From Plantago elongata (taxonomy: Eukaryota > Streptophyta > Magnoliopsida > Lamiales > Plantaginaceae), in NCBI GenBank assembly GCA_036897095.1, contig JAYMSP010002445.1:1-24240 (forward strand): DNA of 24,240 nucleotides, given 5' to 3'. A program made the position numbers and the translations under genes. Under the pieces are notes generated by a model that worked only from the letters and a program-made list of their open reading frames with translations, ran no database searches and was not told the origin of the DNA. Below, in pieces: positions 1 through 10,291 of the stretch (position 1 is its first letter; each line of letters begins with the position of its first letter).

Positions 1-210
1 GAAATACTGGAAGGAATCAACAACAAAGAAGGGAAAATCCATATGAGGGGCTTAAGCAACTTGTTTCTGTCAATCTAGTGTTATTAGCAGTTTACTTGTT
101 TTGCTTGACCATGAAATGTATCTTTGAGTATGCATGCACCTTCGAATGTAAGCACAAGATTTCCATTACATGCCATAGACAACAAAAAGCAACAAACCAT
201 TACATGTCAT
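1..210. other. Left edge, possible tail of a gene outside the window
   Basis: Two plus-strand frames are open from the edge: one from base 1 to a TAG at about 76-78, and another from base 3 to a TAG at about 208. The second contains a short hydrophobic run. Either could be the end of a coding exon plus 3' UTR, or chance. I recognise no family and see no splice site that decides it. The second frame runs into the 34-bp tandem repeats, which argues against it being coding. Confidence 0.15.
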
Positions 211-264
211 AGACAACAAAAGACAACAAACCATTACATGCCATAGACAACAAAAGACAATGTC
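163..264 (+). repeat. Three tandem copies of a 34-bp unit
   Basis: Units lie at 163-196, 197-230 and 231-264. Each begins CCATTACATG and continues with a CATAGACAACAAAA block. The second and third differ from the first at only a few positions, and the last four bases of the third diverge. The copies abut with no spacer, so this is a minisatellite. Confidence 0.9.
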
Positions 265-319
265 AACCTAGTTTCCAATCTATGAGACCAACGGCTAGTT
301 TTTAGAAATTATTTTGAAT

Positions 320-619
320 CAATTACAGATTACCCTAAATTTCGCAATGTCAATTACAGTACCATCCCCACGTGATATACACGTGCACCAACGGCTAGTT
401 GAGGCAAAATTTGTTTAAATCAATTACACCCAGGTCCAACTTTTATTTTCCTATTACAATTTTCATTTTCTTAGTTGTCAAATTTCATTTCTCTTTTCTT
501 TATTACAATTGTCCAAAAATTCCACATAGGACAGAGAAAATGTTGATGCTGGAGGGGTGGTCAACGACAGGGGTCAAAGTGTAATACACGAATTTTTAAG
601 GGGTATCTTTTGTAATTCG
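320..619. mobile_element. Probable MITE-like element with imperfect terminal inverted repeats
   Basis: The left arm (about 320-369) reads AATTACA, then GATTACCCTAAATTTCG, then CAATTACAG, then CCATCCCC. The reverse complement of about 570-619 reads AATTACA, then AAAGATACCCCTTAAAAATTCG, then GTATTACAC, then TTGACCCC. The same blocks occur in the same order with small gaps. The span of about 300 bp with no coding content fits a non-autonomous DNA transposon. No clean target-site duplication was found, so ends and superfamily are open. A 13-base repeat starting CCAACGGCTAG occurs near 288 and near 389. Confidence 0.45.
369..385. promoter_or_regulatory. Pair of CACGTG (G-box) motifs, 11 bp apart start to start
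   Basis: CACGTG occurs at 369-374 and again at 380-385, separated by ATATA. The whole 17-bp stretch is almost its own reverse complement. CACGTG is the core of plant bZIP and bHLH binding sites, but here it lies inside the probable MITE and more than 2.7 kb from the nearest gene start. A regulatory role is therefore only a possibility. Confidence 0.3.
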
Positions 620-624
620 CCCTA

Positions 625-1984
625 TATATAAAGTAAAAAATTTCATGATCAAAGAATAACATGTACATATTAATCTGATGCATTTACAAGGAACCACAAG
701 TCTTTTTTGCATCATCTTTTAATTATTTACTCTTTTTATAATATCTAATATTTTTTATTTTTTCAATATACATAATTTACTCTTTACTCTTTTTATAATT
801 TTTTCAATATCCGGTGCATTTATATTTTTTATTTTTTCAACAAAAATGACAAAGTGGGAAGCTTAGGACGGAACGGAGAAAGTATAAATTAAGATTATTT
901 GGATAATTTAATTTATAAGGACATGGTATTTTCAAATTAGAAAATTAAGTTCCATGGTAAATCAATTATTGGAACTTCAAAATTTAATTTGAAATGTAAA
1001 CCAACTTTAAAAATGAAAAAAATATAATTTAAATGGATAAATTCAAGTCTAAGCTGGAATAATATCAATTTGAAGATTCTATTCAAAGTACAAACTAATT
1101 GTATAGATGAAACATTATATTGTAAAGTCCTCTCCGAAAGTAGAATAATACAAATTAGAATATAAATATGAAGGTATATGAACTTTAAAAATAAAGTCAT
1201 TCTAACTCGAAACCTCAACTCGAGAAAACATATAGTTTCTACTCAATGGAGAAAAAATTTGAACTCTAAGGATGGGGTAGTTCATTTGTTGGAACTTAAC
1301 CCAAATTATGAGATAAATGTTAAATTATTCAATATGTCAAACCACATTTCTATATATATGTAAGTATACTAAAAAAATGGTTGACAACTTGATAATAATA
1401 TAAATATAAACTAACTCAAGAAACTAAAAACTCAAAAACTTTAATGGAAGAAAAAACTAAATATTGATGGAGAATAACTCTTGGGAGGAGGGGGTTAAAA
1501 ATAAATTCTAAAGAACTCATAATTAAACTTTAAAACTCAATTCAAAGTGGATAGAGAATAATATATTTTCGTCTTGAAAACATGATTCGATAATCAAATT
1601 CGTTGACACTACAACTAATATGGGCTACAAGTGCTATGAATCGTATACTAAATGTGCTCTTTTCAGTTTTAAAAGGTAGAAGACATACATGCGAGCTACT
1701 TTGTGGACTGTTGATCTTTACGCCTATCAATAATATTTTACATGTGAAGACTTTAAATTTCATTTTTTTATGTATAAGATTTGATTGGTAGGATGAGGTA
1801 CAAGGGTTCTCTTCTCTACGGTCTTTGGTTGGAAGTATTATTTCTATCGAACTTGAATTAAACCTGTTCGGAATAATGATGTTCAGGTTCGATCTGACAT
1901 ATACTCGAACCCGTTCCATAAATTTGTTATAAGATTCGACCCCACAACATTTTATGATTAATTTAAGGGGGTGGGGGGAGGTCT
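625..1984. other. AT-rich intergenic stretch without a supported gene
   Basis: Apart from the Stowaway-like end this segment is AT-rich. It includes a partly duplicated block at about 722-840, where runs like TACTCTTTTTATAAT and TTTTTTATTTTTTCAA recur. The open frames here (up to 125 codons on the minus strand at 1542-1919) have low-complexity, unfamiliar translations and no splice or domain support. Confidence 0.5.
862..887. mobile_element. Single Stowaway-like terminus
   Basis: The bases AGGACGGAACGGAGAAAGTA followed by TA resemble the usual right end of Stowaway (Tc1/mariner) MITEs, GGGACGGAGGGAGTA then TA. The matching left end was not found upstream; only TACTCTTT-rich repeats occur near 728-800. 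It may be a truncated or decayed element. Confidence 0.3.
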
Positions 1985-2405
1985 GAAGATACTCTCTAGG
2001 CTGGGAGCCCTCTTCGATCTTCTATGTACTTTATTGATCCATAATAATAAAGGGGGTTGATATTCTCTAGGTGGGAAGACTCTCTTCATTCTTCGCTCTA
2101 CTTTCTTGATCTACATAACGAGTCCGAATGTGGTTTCACTGTCTTCGATCTTTTATGTATTCTATTGATCTCTATGACGTGTCGGGAGGTGGGCTCTGAC
2201 ATATACTCTACAGACGGGAAAACTTCAATCTTCTCAACTTTAGAAGTTGTATATGATAATAGGAATGTGGTTTGACATATTGAATAATTTAACATCTAGG
2301 CGGTATTTTGAATTGTGCTTCTCCATGAAGGACCGGGCCGGGAGGTGAGATTTGGCAGGTACTCTCTAGGTGAGAAAGCTCTCTTCTATCATTTTATTTA
2401 TCTAT
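1985..2405 (+). repeat. Diverged tandem repeats of about 70-100 bp
   Basis: A theme of the form GATACTCTCTAGG - GGGA - CTCTCTTC - GATCTTCTATGTAC - TTGATC recurs near 1988, 2060, 2140, 2205 and 2355. Copies are incomplete and substituted, and spacing varies. Some carry the full block and others only its second half. This looks like an old tandem array or a decayed element with internal repeats. No coding content is recognised. Confidence 0.55.
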
Positions 2406-2446
2406 AATGGGCCCGTATGAGGGAATTGAAAAAACTAACAGTAGCA

Positions 2447-2625
2447 TGTGAAATTATGGCTGTGGAATAATAATTTTTGTGTATTAGGTGGGGTGACGCA
2501 TACCACCACGGTGTTGTTGAGAACCAGGGGTTGGTAAAAATAACCGTACCAGTGAAATTATATTTGTATAATATTATTTTGTTTGTGGTGGTGTGACGAT
2601 ATACCATCGCGGAGTTATTGGGAAC
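2447..2625 (+). repeat. Two diverged copies of an approximately 78-bp unit, 103 bp apart
   Basis: Copy 1 is about 2447-2524 and copy 2 about 2550-2625. Both begin GTGAAATTAT, pass an AATAAT- or TATTATTTTG-rich middle, and continue with a GGTG.GGTGACG..ATACCA.C.CGG.GTT.TTG.GAAC block. The order of the motifs is identical in both. A hairpin-like stretch near 2886-2900 (CCGTGGTATTGCCACG) has related wording. Origin unknown. Confidence 0.6.
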
Positions 2626-3060
2626 AAGCTTATATATTGTGTTGTATAGTTTTATATTTTATTTTAATTCGATTTATACTTATATAATTGTTTTAAAGAA
2701 ATCATGTACATGTTACTACTTAATAGGTCGGGTACGTTAGAATCATACTTTTACACTTTCTATAGTTAGCACAACCAAATACCCAATGACATAATATAAT
2801 ATTGGATGAAAAGGACTACAGATCAATATCATAACCAACGTTGTAATTATAATTATTTTTATTTATTATTAAAAGTAAATTATACCGTGGTATTGCCACG
2901 AGTTATTATTGTTTTATTTTTAAAGCCGAATGGTGGGTGAGTTAGTAGGCCAAATTAAAGTATTGGCATACTCCTCTCCTTAAATTGAGCAGGGCAGTGA
3001 GTGAGTGGACTGACAATAGCCAGTGACAGTGCGGAGAGAACAGAAAACAAGAAGAAGAGA
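2626..3060. other. Upstream region of the HMA gene
   Basis: This is AT-rich DNA that becomes purine-rich and GC-richer just before the start codon at 3102, as expected of a plant 5' UTR (AGAACAGAAAACAAGAAGAAG near 3040-3060). I see no convincing TATA box at a fixed distance, so no transcription start is called. Confidence 0.4.
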
Positions 3061-3101
3061 AGAATAGCAGAGCAGAATCCAATCCAGAATTCCAAAAAAT
3101 C

Positions 3102-3859
3102 ATGAAGAAGAAGATGAGCAGTACCTGTAGCAGAGCACTCAACCGTTTCTGCCTCTCTTCTACAGTTACTCCTCTTAATTCTTCTTCTTGTCTCTGTTTC
3201 ACAAATAACTATAAATCCTTCTGTTCATCAACATCATCCAAAGAAGATAAGAAACAACTCATTGAGAACAATGAAGTCAACTCTTCTTCTCTAAAGCTCA
3301 AGGACGTTCTTGATGAACCTCCTACTCTTGCATTCCAGTTGAAGCCCAAGGTAAGCCCAAGATTCACAAAATGTGGGTTTGAAGCTAACCAACATCTAAC
3401 TAGTAATGTGTTTATCTTTGTAGATTGTGGTGATGAGAGTATCAATGCATTGCAATGGTTGTGCAAGACAAGTCAAGAAACACATCTCTAAGTTGGAAGG
3501 TACTATCATTTTTGTTTGTATTACAACTATCAAGTATGAATCAATTCTCTTCCTTGTTTTTCATTAGTAGTCGATTATTGATTCTTAGGTTTCAACTGTT
3601 TTGTTTTCCAGTTGAACAAAATACAATTTCTTATCCCTTTACAATATAGTTTCATCTCATTAAAATGTTCGAAATTGTATATGTCGGCGTTGAGTATTTT
3701 TTGAGGATGGGATGAATTGCAGGAGTGACATCGTACCAAATAGACATGGAGTTGAACATGGTGGTGGTAACAGGGGACATTGTCCCGTTCGAGGTGTTGC
3801 AGAGTGTCTCCAAAGTCAAATCGGCACAGTTTTGGGACGACAACTGTGACTTTATATAA
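3102..3859 (+). CDS. Heavy-metal-associated (HMA) domain protein, three exons, 153 aa
   Basis: Exons are 3102-3350, 3424-3499 and 3723-3859, with GT-AG introns and matching phases, giving 153 residues before TAA. Residues 1 to about 45 are rich in Ser, Thr and Cys with few acids, resembling a plastid or mitochondrial transit peptide; an acidic-basic linker follows. Residues 84 to about 148 form one HMA fold, beta-strand VVMRVSM then HCNGC. Cys93 and Cys96 form the CxxC metal site, and the KVKSAQFW motif lies near the C-terminus. HMA domains bind Cu(I), Zn or similar ions and often act as metallochaperones. The domain most resembles the NaKR / plastid-copper-chaperone-like plant group. There is no C-terminal CaaX box, so it is not an isoprenylated HIPP. 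The second Met (codon 5) is an alternative start. Metal, partner and location are inferred, not shown. Confidence 0.88.
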
Positions 3860-4502
3860 ATAAATATATAAATACTAGCTATATAAAATCATATGGTCGG
3901 CTTGGCCATGTTATAGTAGTAGTGGTGTATAATGTTATGGGATTAAGATCCATCCAGCTTGAGCCATTTTTACAACCCTCTTCTGTCTGTGTTCCATCAA
4001 TCCATTATCATTCCATCTCCTTGCAACAATATATAGTTACTCAATGCTAATGGGTTTCTGATGTCATTTGATGGAGATTCTCTTGTGTTCATCTTTTCTT
4101 TTTCTCTTGTGAATGATATCAGGATTATATTTACTCTTATAATGTAATTGAGCATTTTACATTTCACGGAAAATAAATCGGAGTATAACTTAAATATGAG
4201 CTGATTGGCTTCCAACCACACCCAAGAATAAAAGCTGTACAGAAGATCAAAACATGATTGGTACTCCAAGTGTTGACTAGGATTATCTAAACAAACAGTG
4301 TACTTGGTCGATAGATCTTTGCAGCAGCCTGTTTTTACAACAAGTTTTAAGGTTCCCTATTACAGCGCGCTCGATTAATATCAACTTTTCAAGTTAACCA
4401 AAATCAACCGTACAAGTCTAGATGCAGCACGCGAGTATCCACGTGTTACTGCTTTGCTTCTGTATCTCCAAGGTTGTTTGTGATCAGCTACACCCTTATG
4501 CA
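3860..4502. other. Convergent intergenic region with 3' UTRs of the HMA and sulfate transporter genes
   Basis: The 643 bp between the two stop codons must hold both 3' ends. AATAAA occurs on the plus strand at 4172-4177 and 4227-4232, about 310-370 nt after the HMA stop, and either could serve as its polyadenylation signal. No perfect AATAAA was found on the minus strand for the sulfate transporter, which is not unusual in plants. No other gene is seen. Confidence 0.5.
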
Positions 4503-7358
4503 TCAAAATTCTTCTGCTGCTTTTGATGTGCTCTGCAGTTTGTATCTGTAGGTAGCAATTGCATCTTCAACTGATAGGAACACATGGTCTTGCCCAATCT
4601 TGTCGATGAAATTCGTATGGATCAGCTTCTCCATCACGTCTATTCGAGGATTTATCAGTACCATCTGCCATACAGCGAAAATGCAAGTTAGTATAATTTT
4701 TCCCATTCCAAACATAAACAATATTAGGCCTATTTGATGTTTTTACCGTAATTCCTCTTGTTGATAGCATTCTTCGAGTATCGGATAAAGCTTCTACTCC
4801 TGTGATGTCAATCGACGTCACACCTGAAGTTACAAACGATCGTCAATTACAGTCGTTGGCGAAAATTTTAAAGGCTAGAATTAGTAAATGTAACGTTCTA
4901 ACCTCCCAATTCAAGTAAGACGTATTCAATGTCTCCGGAAGATTGCCTAGCATCTGCTTCTTCTCGTACCCATCTCAATATTCTGATCATTGAAGATCAT
5001 ATAAGAAAAGCAAACGATGTTAATTTGTATGCTCAACAACCATGAAATGTGATAAAGCCGTTCAATATCATTTGATGAACAGTCAGAACTTATATGTACC
5101 TCTCTTTAATGTAAGTGCTATTTGCAAAATAGATGGGGGAACCAAGTTGCAGAACTAGAAATCCTGGAGTCGCTGTTGTATCAGGATATTGCTCGACGTC
5201 ACGAAACAAGTTGGAATCTCTAACATTGCCTAGCTTGCACGTGGCAGGTCTTGCGACGTATAACAATGCTCTGATTAGTGACAAGCCAACCTGAGAGAAC
5301 CAACATTTTGTATCAGATGATATGCTACAAAATGGTGTGACATTTTTCATTTTATCTTTTCCTATCCGGCCTTTAGAATTTGGAGTGGAGGGGATGTAAA
5401 TTTACAGAGATCATGAGACCAACATCCATGCTGACGAAGGAAACACCAATGAAAGCAGACATGCAAATGACAAAGTCGAATTTGTCAGTCTTGAAGAGAT
5501 GCCAGTACTGCTTGTACTTAATAAGGCCGAGCATAGCTGAAGTGATAATAGCTGAGAGTGCAACTTGGGGCGTATAGCTAAAAATAGGGGCCAGAAACAA
5601 GAGAACCAACAGCATACAAAATGCCTGGATAAAGTTAGTCATCGGAGTCTTGCAACCAGCATTATGATTGACCGCGGTTTTTGAGAATGGACCTACAAAT
5701 CACAGATAGATATAGTCATGTAAAGTACAAGTGATCAGAAGAAACAGATTCATGACAGAATGGAACGAACTGTTTACCAGTGGTTAAATAGCATGAGGTA
5801 CAAGATCCAACAATGTTCATGAGGCCGAATGCGATCATCTCTTTGTTACCATCAACCTGTTGATTCTTTTGAATTGCGAAACTTCTACCGATCGCAATCC
5901 CTTCTGCCAGTGCAATCAGGCCAGTGATGAGGCCAGCTTTAAGTGGTGCTTGCACGTAGCGCGAATCAAAGGTTAATCTGCCAATCGACAGAGCAGGGAG
6001 TCCTTTATGGAGTTCGCCAACAACTTTCACACCGTATTTCTCAACATCAGTTAAGTAAGTCATAAGACAACCAATGATCACAACCATAATAGGACCCATG
6101 GCCGAGACATAAAACAATTTCGGCTTCTTTGCCCTCTGCAAATTCAAGTATGGTTAAGAATATTGTGCGAGTTGAAGAAAGATATGCATACAAATTTGAA
6201 ATGGGAAGATGTTGAATTGACATACAATAAATTTGGCTACTTGGAGAAATAGGAGGAACGCCATGCCGATAAGGAAGCATTGCCAACTCCACTGTGACAG
6301 ATTGAAACAACAGACTGTTAATATGTTGGCAAGGCCTTTTAAGGGGACGAAGCATATTCAAATTGAATTGAGCAGTAAAATGAAATTAACCTCGTCTTTG
6401 TAATGGAAAATCCCTTGAATGACATTGACAATGCCAGTTTTCTTTGTGAAGTGCTTCAGTGCAAGGAATCCTTTAAACTGCTGCAGGATGATAAGAAGAG
6501 CTGTACCACCCATGAACCCTGATATCGTCGAATGTGATAGAAAATCTACCAATATACCGAGCCTGTTAAACACAACGGGTTACAATCAACCTCATTTTTA
6601 AAGATTTTAACATAGTTTTCACTTCTCCGTACACTTGGGAACATTATGTACCTGAAGACACCAAGGAGAAGCTGCATAATACCCGAGAATAGACAGGCCG
6701 TGAAGACTAAGCTTACGTACAAACGCGTATCTTGAGTTGGAGATGCCACAACTGAAATTTCTTGGGCTATAATCAATGAATTAGCAGCCACCGTTCCAAC
6801 AGCTACATTCATTGAGTTTCCCATCACCGCGTAAATGATTGGGGGAATAAATGCCGAGTCTGCGAATATCAATCACCATGTTACATTTTCAAATGCAGTT
6901 TCATCGAATATATTCAGACTGTGCCTAACAATAATACCTAAGAAATGATCTATTCTATGTTGGGATACTAGTCTAGTCCACTTGATCACACAAAATGTGG
7001 ATACTAAAGTACTTTGTTAGAATGAGAAAATTAAGTACTTACATAGGCCAATGATAGGTGGAATCTGGGCGAGATTGGCATAGCTGATCCCTTGCGGAAT
7101 CGCCATACTTGCAATGGTGATACCCGCAATAAGATCATAGACCAAGAAAGTGAGCTTGTATTGAGGGAGCCAGTCGAATACAGGGATGAAGTATTTGATT
7201 GCATTGACTGCCCGGCGCTTGGCAGGCAGACCCTTGAAGTGGGCAAAAGGATCATCGGGGAAGAAAGTTTCAACTAGCTTGCGTTTAAGCACGGTTCCGA
7301 AGCTACGTGGCGGACCAAAATTGACAGAATGCTCGCTACCGTATCCAACTCCAGGCAT
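4503..7358 (-). CDS. SULTR3;5: Group 3 sulfate transporter-like protein (SULTR3;5-like), ten exons, 638 aa
   Basis: Exons on the minus strand are 7358-7043, 6859-6652, 6562-6391, 6291-6226, 6135-5778, 5692-5406, 5290-5100, 4982-4903, 4823-4747 and 4664-4503. All nine introns are GT-AG and phases join without a stop. The protein has a cytosolic N-terminus with the ETFFPDDPF motif, a SLC26/SulP membrane core (SMAIPQGISYANLAQIPPIIGLY near 86-106; LVDFLSHSTISGFMGGTA in exon 3; EGIAIGRSFA and DGNKEMIAFGLMN in exon 5), and a C-terminal STAS domain from about residue 500 (SIDITGVEAL near 563-572). Wording throughout is closest to the SULTR3;5 branch. In Arabidopsis, SULTR3;5 has been reported to support SULTR2;1 in root vascular sulfate transport, and the Lotus relative SST1 works in nodules; substrate and role here are inferred. 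Length is normal for the family and nothing is broken. Confidence 0.95.
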
Positions 7359-7468
7359 TATTGCTTAGTTACTGTCTAACCAGGAAAAGCACAAGAGAAG
7401 AAGCTAATGTTGTTAATTAAGTTTGCTTATTGTGAGATAATGAGACAGATAATGCTAATTCTGCATGG

Positions 7469-7475
7469 TTTTATA
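7469..7475 (-). promoter_or_regulatory. Candidate TATA box of the sulfate transporter gene
   Basis: TATAAAA on the minus strand lies 111-117 nt before the ATG at 7358. A start about 30 nt downstream would leave a 5' UTR of roughly 80 nt, a normal size for plants. Support is by motif and distance only. Confidence 0.45.
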
Positions 7476-7479
7476 GAAC

Positions 7480-10032
7480 AAAAAAGTGTAACAGGAGCTC
7501 TTTTGTGTAATAGAGCAAAGTATTCATAAGTGGCAGTTCCAGTCAAATACGTACTGGCGCAATTCTATATGTTTTTGACTTGTTTCAAAGTTACTTTTCC
7601 GTGTCAGGCTCTCAAATCCAATTTGAACTTGAAATTAAATCCACTACTCGAATCCATAATACAACATGGTTAATGAATCTTGCAATAACAATGATACAAA
7701 GAATTCAACAAAAGTTCGTCGTGTATAAAATACCTTTTTATCGACTCACACGATAATAAATTTGATGAGTGTATCGAACACTTAGATGAAGGATATAGGA
7801 ATTCGAAATAGAGATGCAACTGTTGAATGACGAACTCAATTACAATGAAGTCCGCAAATTCAACCTGGGAGGCGAGTCCCACTGAGAGCGTTCTTTTTTG
7901 TCTTTGAAAAAGAGGTCTGAGGAGAAGAGGAGAATAAGTATCAAGAAATTAACTTGATCCTTTTTTCTTCTTATATGTTATTACTCTTTTCATTACTTAC
8001 CATTACAACAGTTTGATCTTATCTAGTATTTTGTTGATAATTAAAGACTATGAGTCGATATTCTCATCGGTTAAAACTTGAAATTAAACTACTGGATTAA
8101 TTCTCGGGATATACGGTAGTAATTCATTGCATATATTTATGGTTATTTATATATATTTGCTTTATCATAATAATCACATCTACCATACTGATTACACTTT
8201 TCATAAAAGAGGAGATACTATTTGACAGGATATTTACCAAAAATGTGACCGACAATATATGCAGTTGAATACGAAACTTTTGGAAATTAGTATTGCAGAC
8301 TTTTATATGGGGTAGAGATTACTTATAAGTTAAAAGTTGTCATTTTAAATTTAATCTTTGTAGCCTGATTTTTGGAAAAGTATTCTTGCCTCTTATTTAC
8401 CAAACCGACTTGTTAAATGGCAAGCAATTGAAACTTGAAAGACTTCTTTTACTACAACCCAACCGTCTCATATTTATCATTTTAATCATTAAAACCCGGA
8501 TTACACTAAAATTCATTTAACTTTTCAACCTTATAAACCTTTTTTAACAAAAACACTCGTTATAAAAATATACAACTTTTCAAACAAGCTAGTTGATTTA
8601 AGAAACGAATTAAGTTAACGTGTTGACAAAAAAGCTACATAACTAAATACCAACTAATTATTCAACTACCAGTTACCTTTTCAGCTAGTTTTACTAAACA
8701 TGATCTAATTTTAACCAACATCAACTTAAACGAGTTAATCTTAAAAGATAAATATATTTAAATGGAGATTTAATATGGAGCGAAAATTATCTCTGTGAAG
8801 ATTCAAATCAAATTTGATGTAAACTAGATGCTTTAATACCACAAATAATTATACATATTTTCAGACATTTCTTGTAGATTGACAATAAAATCGCAGCTTA
8901 GTTGGTAAGGTATTTTCTTTCTATTAATTAATTGAGGTTCAAGTCATATTTATTATTTAAAAAAAATCGTCAATCAGACTAACATGTCAGAATTTTAATA
9001 TAAGAACGTCCATGATGAGGGCGAAGTGGAAGGAAGCATATAAGAAATGAGGAGATTGAAAAGGAAGCGGCGAAAGAGAAGGCAATGAGTCTACCAAGTA
9101 GACTCCTATCATTTTCAGGCAATTCTATAGTTCTGAGTACTGCTTCATTTCGGAACTACTGTACATTTTACTAGGTATAAAATCAGATGAGACTTTTCAA
9201 ATTTTAGCAAGAAACAAAGAGAAAGTTTGAGTCATAACTGGGTGCAGTGAAATGGAGCTAGAGTGAGAAGAAGGAGGTGTTGAGTTCGATTTCTGATGAA
9301 TGCATAAGGTGGTTTAGGAGAGGTAAGGAAATGTTACTATTATATAAGCAAAGTAATTGTAATCTTAGTCGTTTTAAAAAAAATTAAGAGAAAGTTAGTG
9401 AAATAAAGTCGAATATATTAGACCTGTATTTTAAAAAATGAAAGTAAACCAAATGTTTTCTATCTTAAAATACTACCATCTCTTCATATACAGAACTGAT
9501 CAGTCATAGAACATAGAACAGTTAAGCAAAACCAACATGTAATTAAATGAACAATTAAAACTTAATCTTACCAAAGAAATAATTAATCTTGGATGAACTG
9601 ATACCAGAAGAGTCCTGCATATGATCCACTTTGCTAATGTACAAATTTTAATCTGGAATGCTAGCTTGCTTTCGGTTCCAAAACAACGGCTAACAAGTTT
9701 AAGAGAAAACTTTACAGTAATTTACAGAATTAATGACTAAAGAAGAAACAATGTATCCGAAAATTAATCATGCCCTTTGTATCAACAAAGATGCTGGCCA
9801 ATTGTAGAGCCGATAAAAAATGAATCCGAATTTCAGGAAAACTTCCAATTACCTGTCAGCCATTTTCTAAAAAAAGAATACTACAATTTAGTAATTAATT
9901 TATCATCTTTTTTTGTCAGATTGGTTGGTAAAATAAGTCCACTTATACATGTAAGTCGTTTTAAACTTTAGAATCAGGGCGAAGCTACCCATTGGCATAA
10001 AAAAAAGTTTATTTTTATCAATTATGAAACAT
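7480..10032. other. Long AT-rich intergenic region
   Basis: No gene can be supported across about 2.5 kb. The first part is upstream DNA of the sulfate transporter gene. A tRNA-like SINE head lies at about 8891-8945. A patch at about 9010-9170 is less AT-rich and has a 50-codon open frame (residues such as EEIEKEAAKEKAM) without a family match or splice support. The 64-codon frame at 9777-9971 looks like chance. Confidence 0.5.
8891..8945 (+). mobile_element. tRNA-like head of a possible SINE
   Basis: GCTTAGTTGGTAAGG at 8896-8910 resembles a pol III A box and GGTTCAAGTC at 8936-8945 a B box, about 40 bp apart as in tRNA genes. A full cloverleaf cannot be drawn, so it is not a tRNA gene. An A8 run follows at about 8959-8966. 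No target-site duplication was recognised, so the extent is unknown. Confidence 0.35.
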
Positions 10033-10035
10033 TAA

Positions 10036-10288
10036 GGGGCTGATTGGAGTAGCATTCAAATGCCCGTTTGGATGCTACTCGAGAATTTTGTGTTTGTTAT
10101 GGCATTTAAATGTCGAAGATCAAAATGCCTCTACAGTAGCAACATTTTTCTCTACCTATATAACAAACATATAATACTCTATCCAATTACAATTCTATAC
10201 CAAACACAATTTTAACAATTCCACTACAATTCCGATCACTATTCAGGCATTTAAATCGGAACATTTAAGTCGCATGTCAATCGGCCCC
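10036..10288. mobile_element. Tourist-like (PIF/Harbinger) MITE, 253 bp
   Basis: The left end reads GGGGCTGATTGGAGTAGCAT then TCAAATG. The reverse complement of the right end reads GGGGCCGATTGACATGCGAC then TTAAATG. These are imperfect terminal inverted repeats of about 27 bp. Both ends are flanked by TAA (10033-10035 and 10289-10291), the TWA target-site duplication typical of PIF/Harbinger elements, and the GGGGC-TGATTGG start resembles Tourist ends. Inside there are several CATTTAAAT-type repeats and no coding frame, so it would need a transposase from elsewhere. Nearest genes are over 2.6 kb away. Confidence 0.8.
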
Positions 10289-10291
10289 TAA

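Noticed and set aside
163..264. CRISPR-like array
   Set aside because: The 34-bp units abut with no spacers, and the context is plant nuclear DNA.
8590..8720. hAT-like MITE around ACAAGCTAGTTG and AGCTAGTTTTAC motifs, with similar wording near 20310
   Set aside because: Similarity is limited to short AT-rich motifs; no inverted ends or 8-bp duplication were visible.
9010..9170. Coding-like patch with a Glu/Lys/Ala-rich 50-codon frame
   Set aside because: No splice signals, family match or neighbouring exons; too short to support.
9600..9614. CTGATACCA near 9600 as a second minus-strand primer-binding site
   Set aside because: Only nine bases match the initiator tRNA-Met site and no LTR pair could be found around it.
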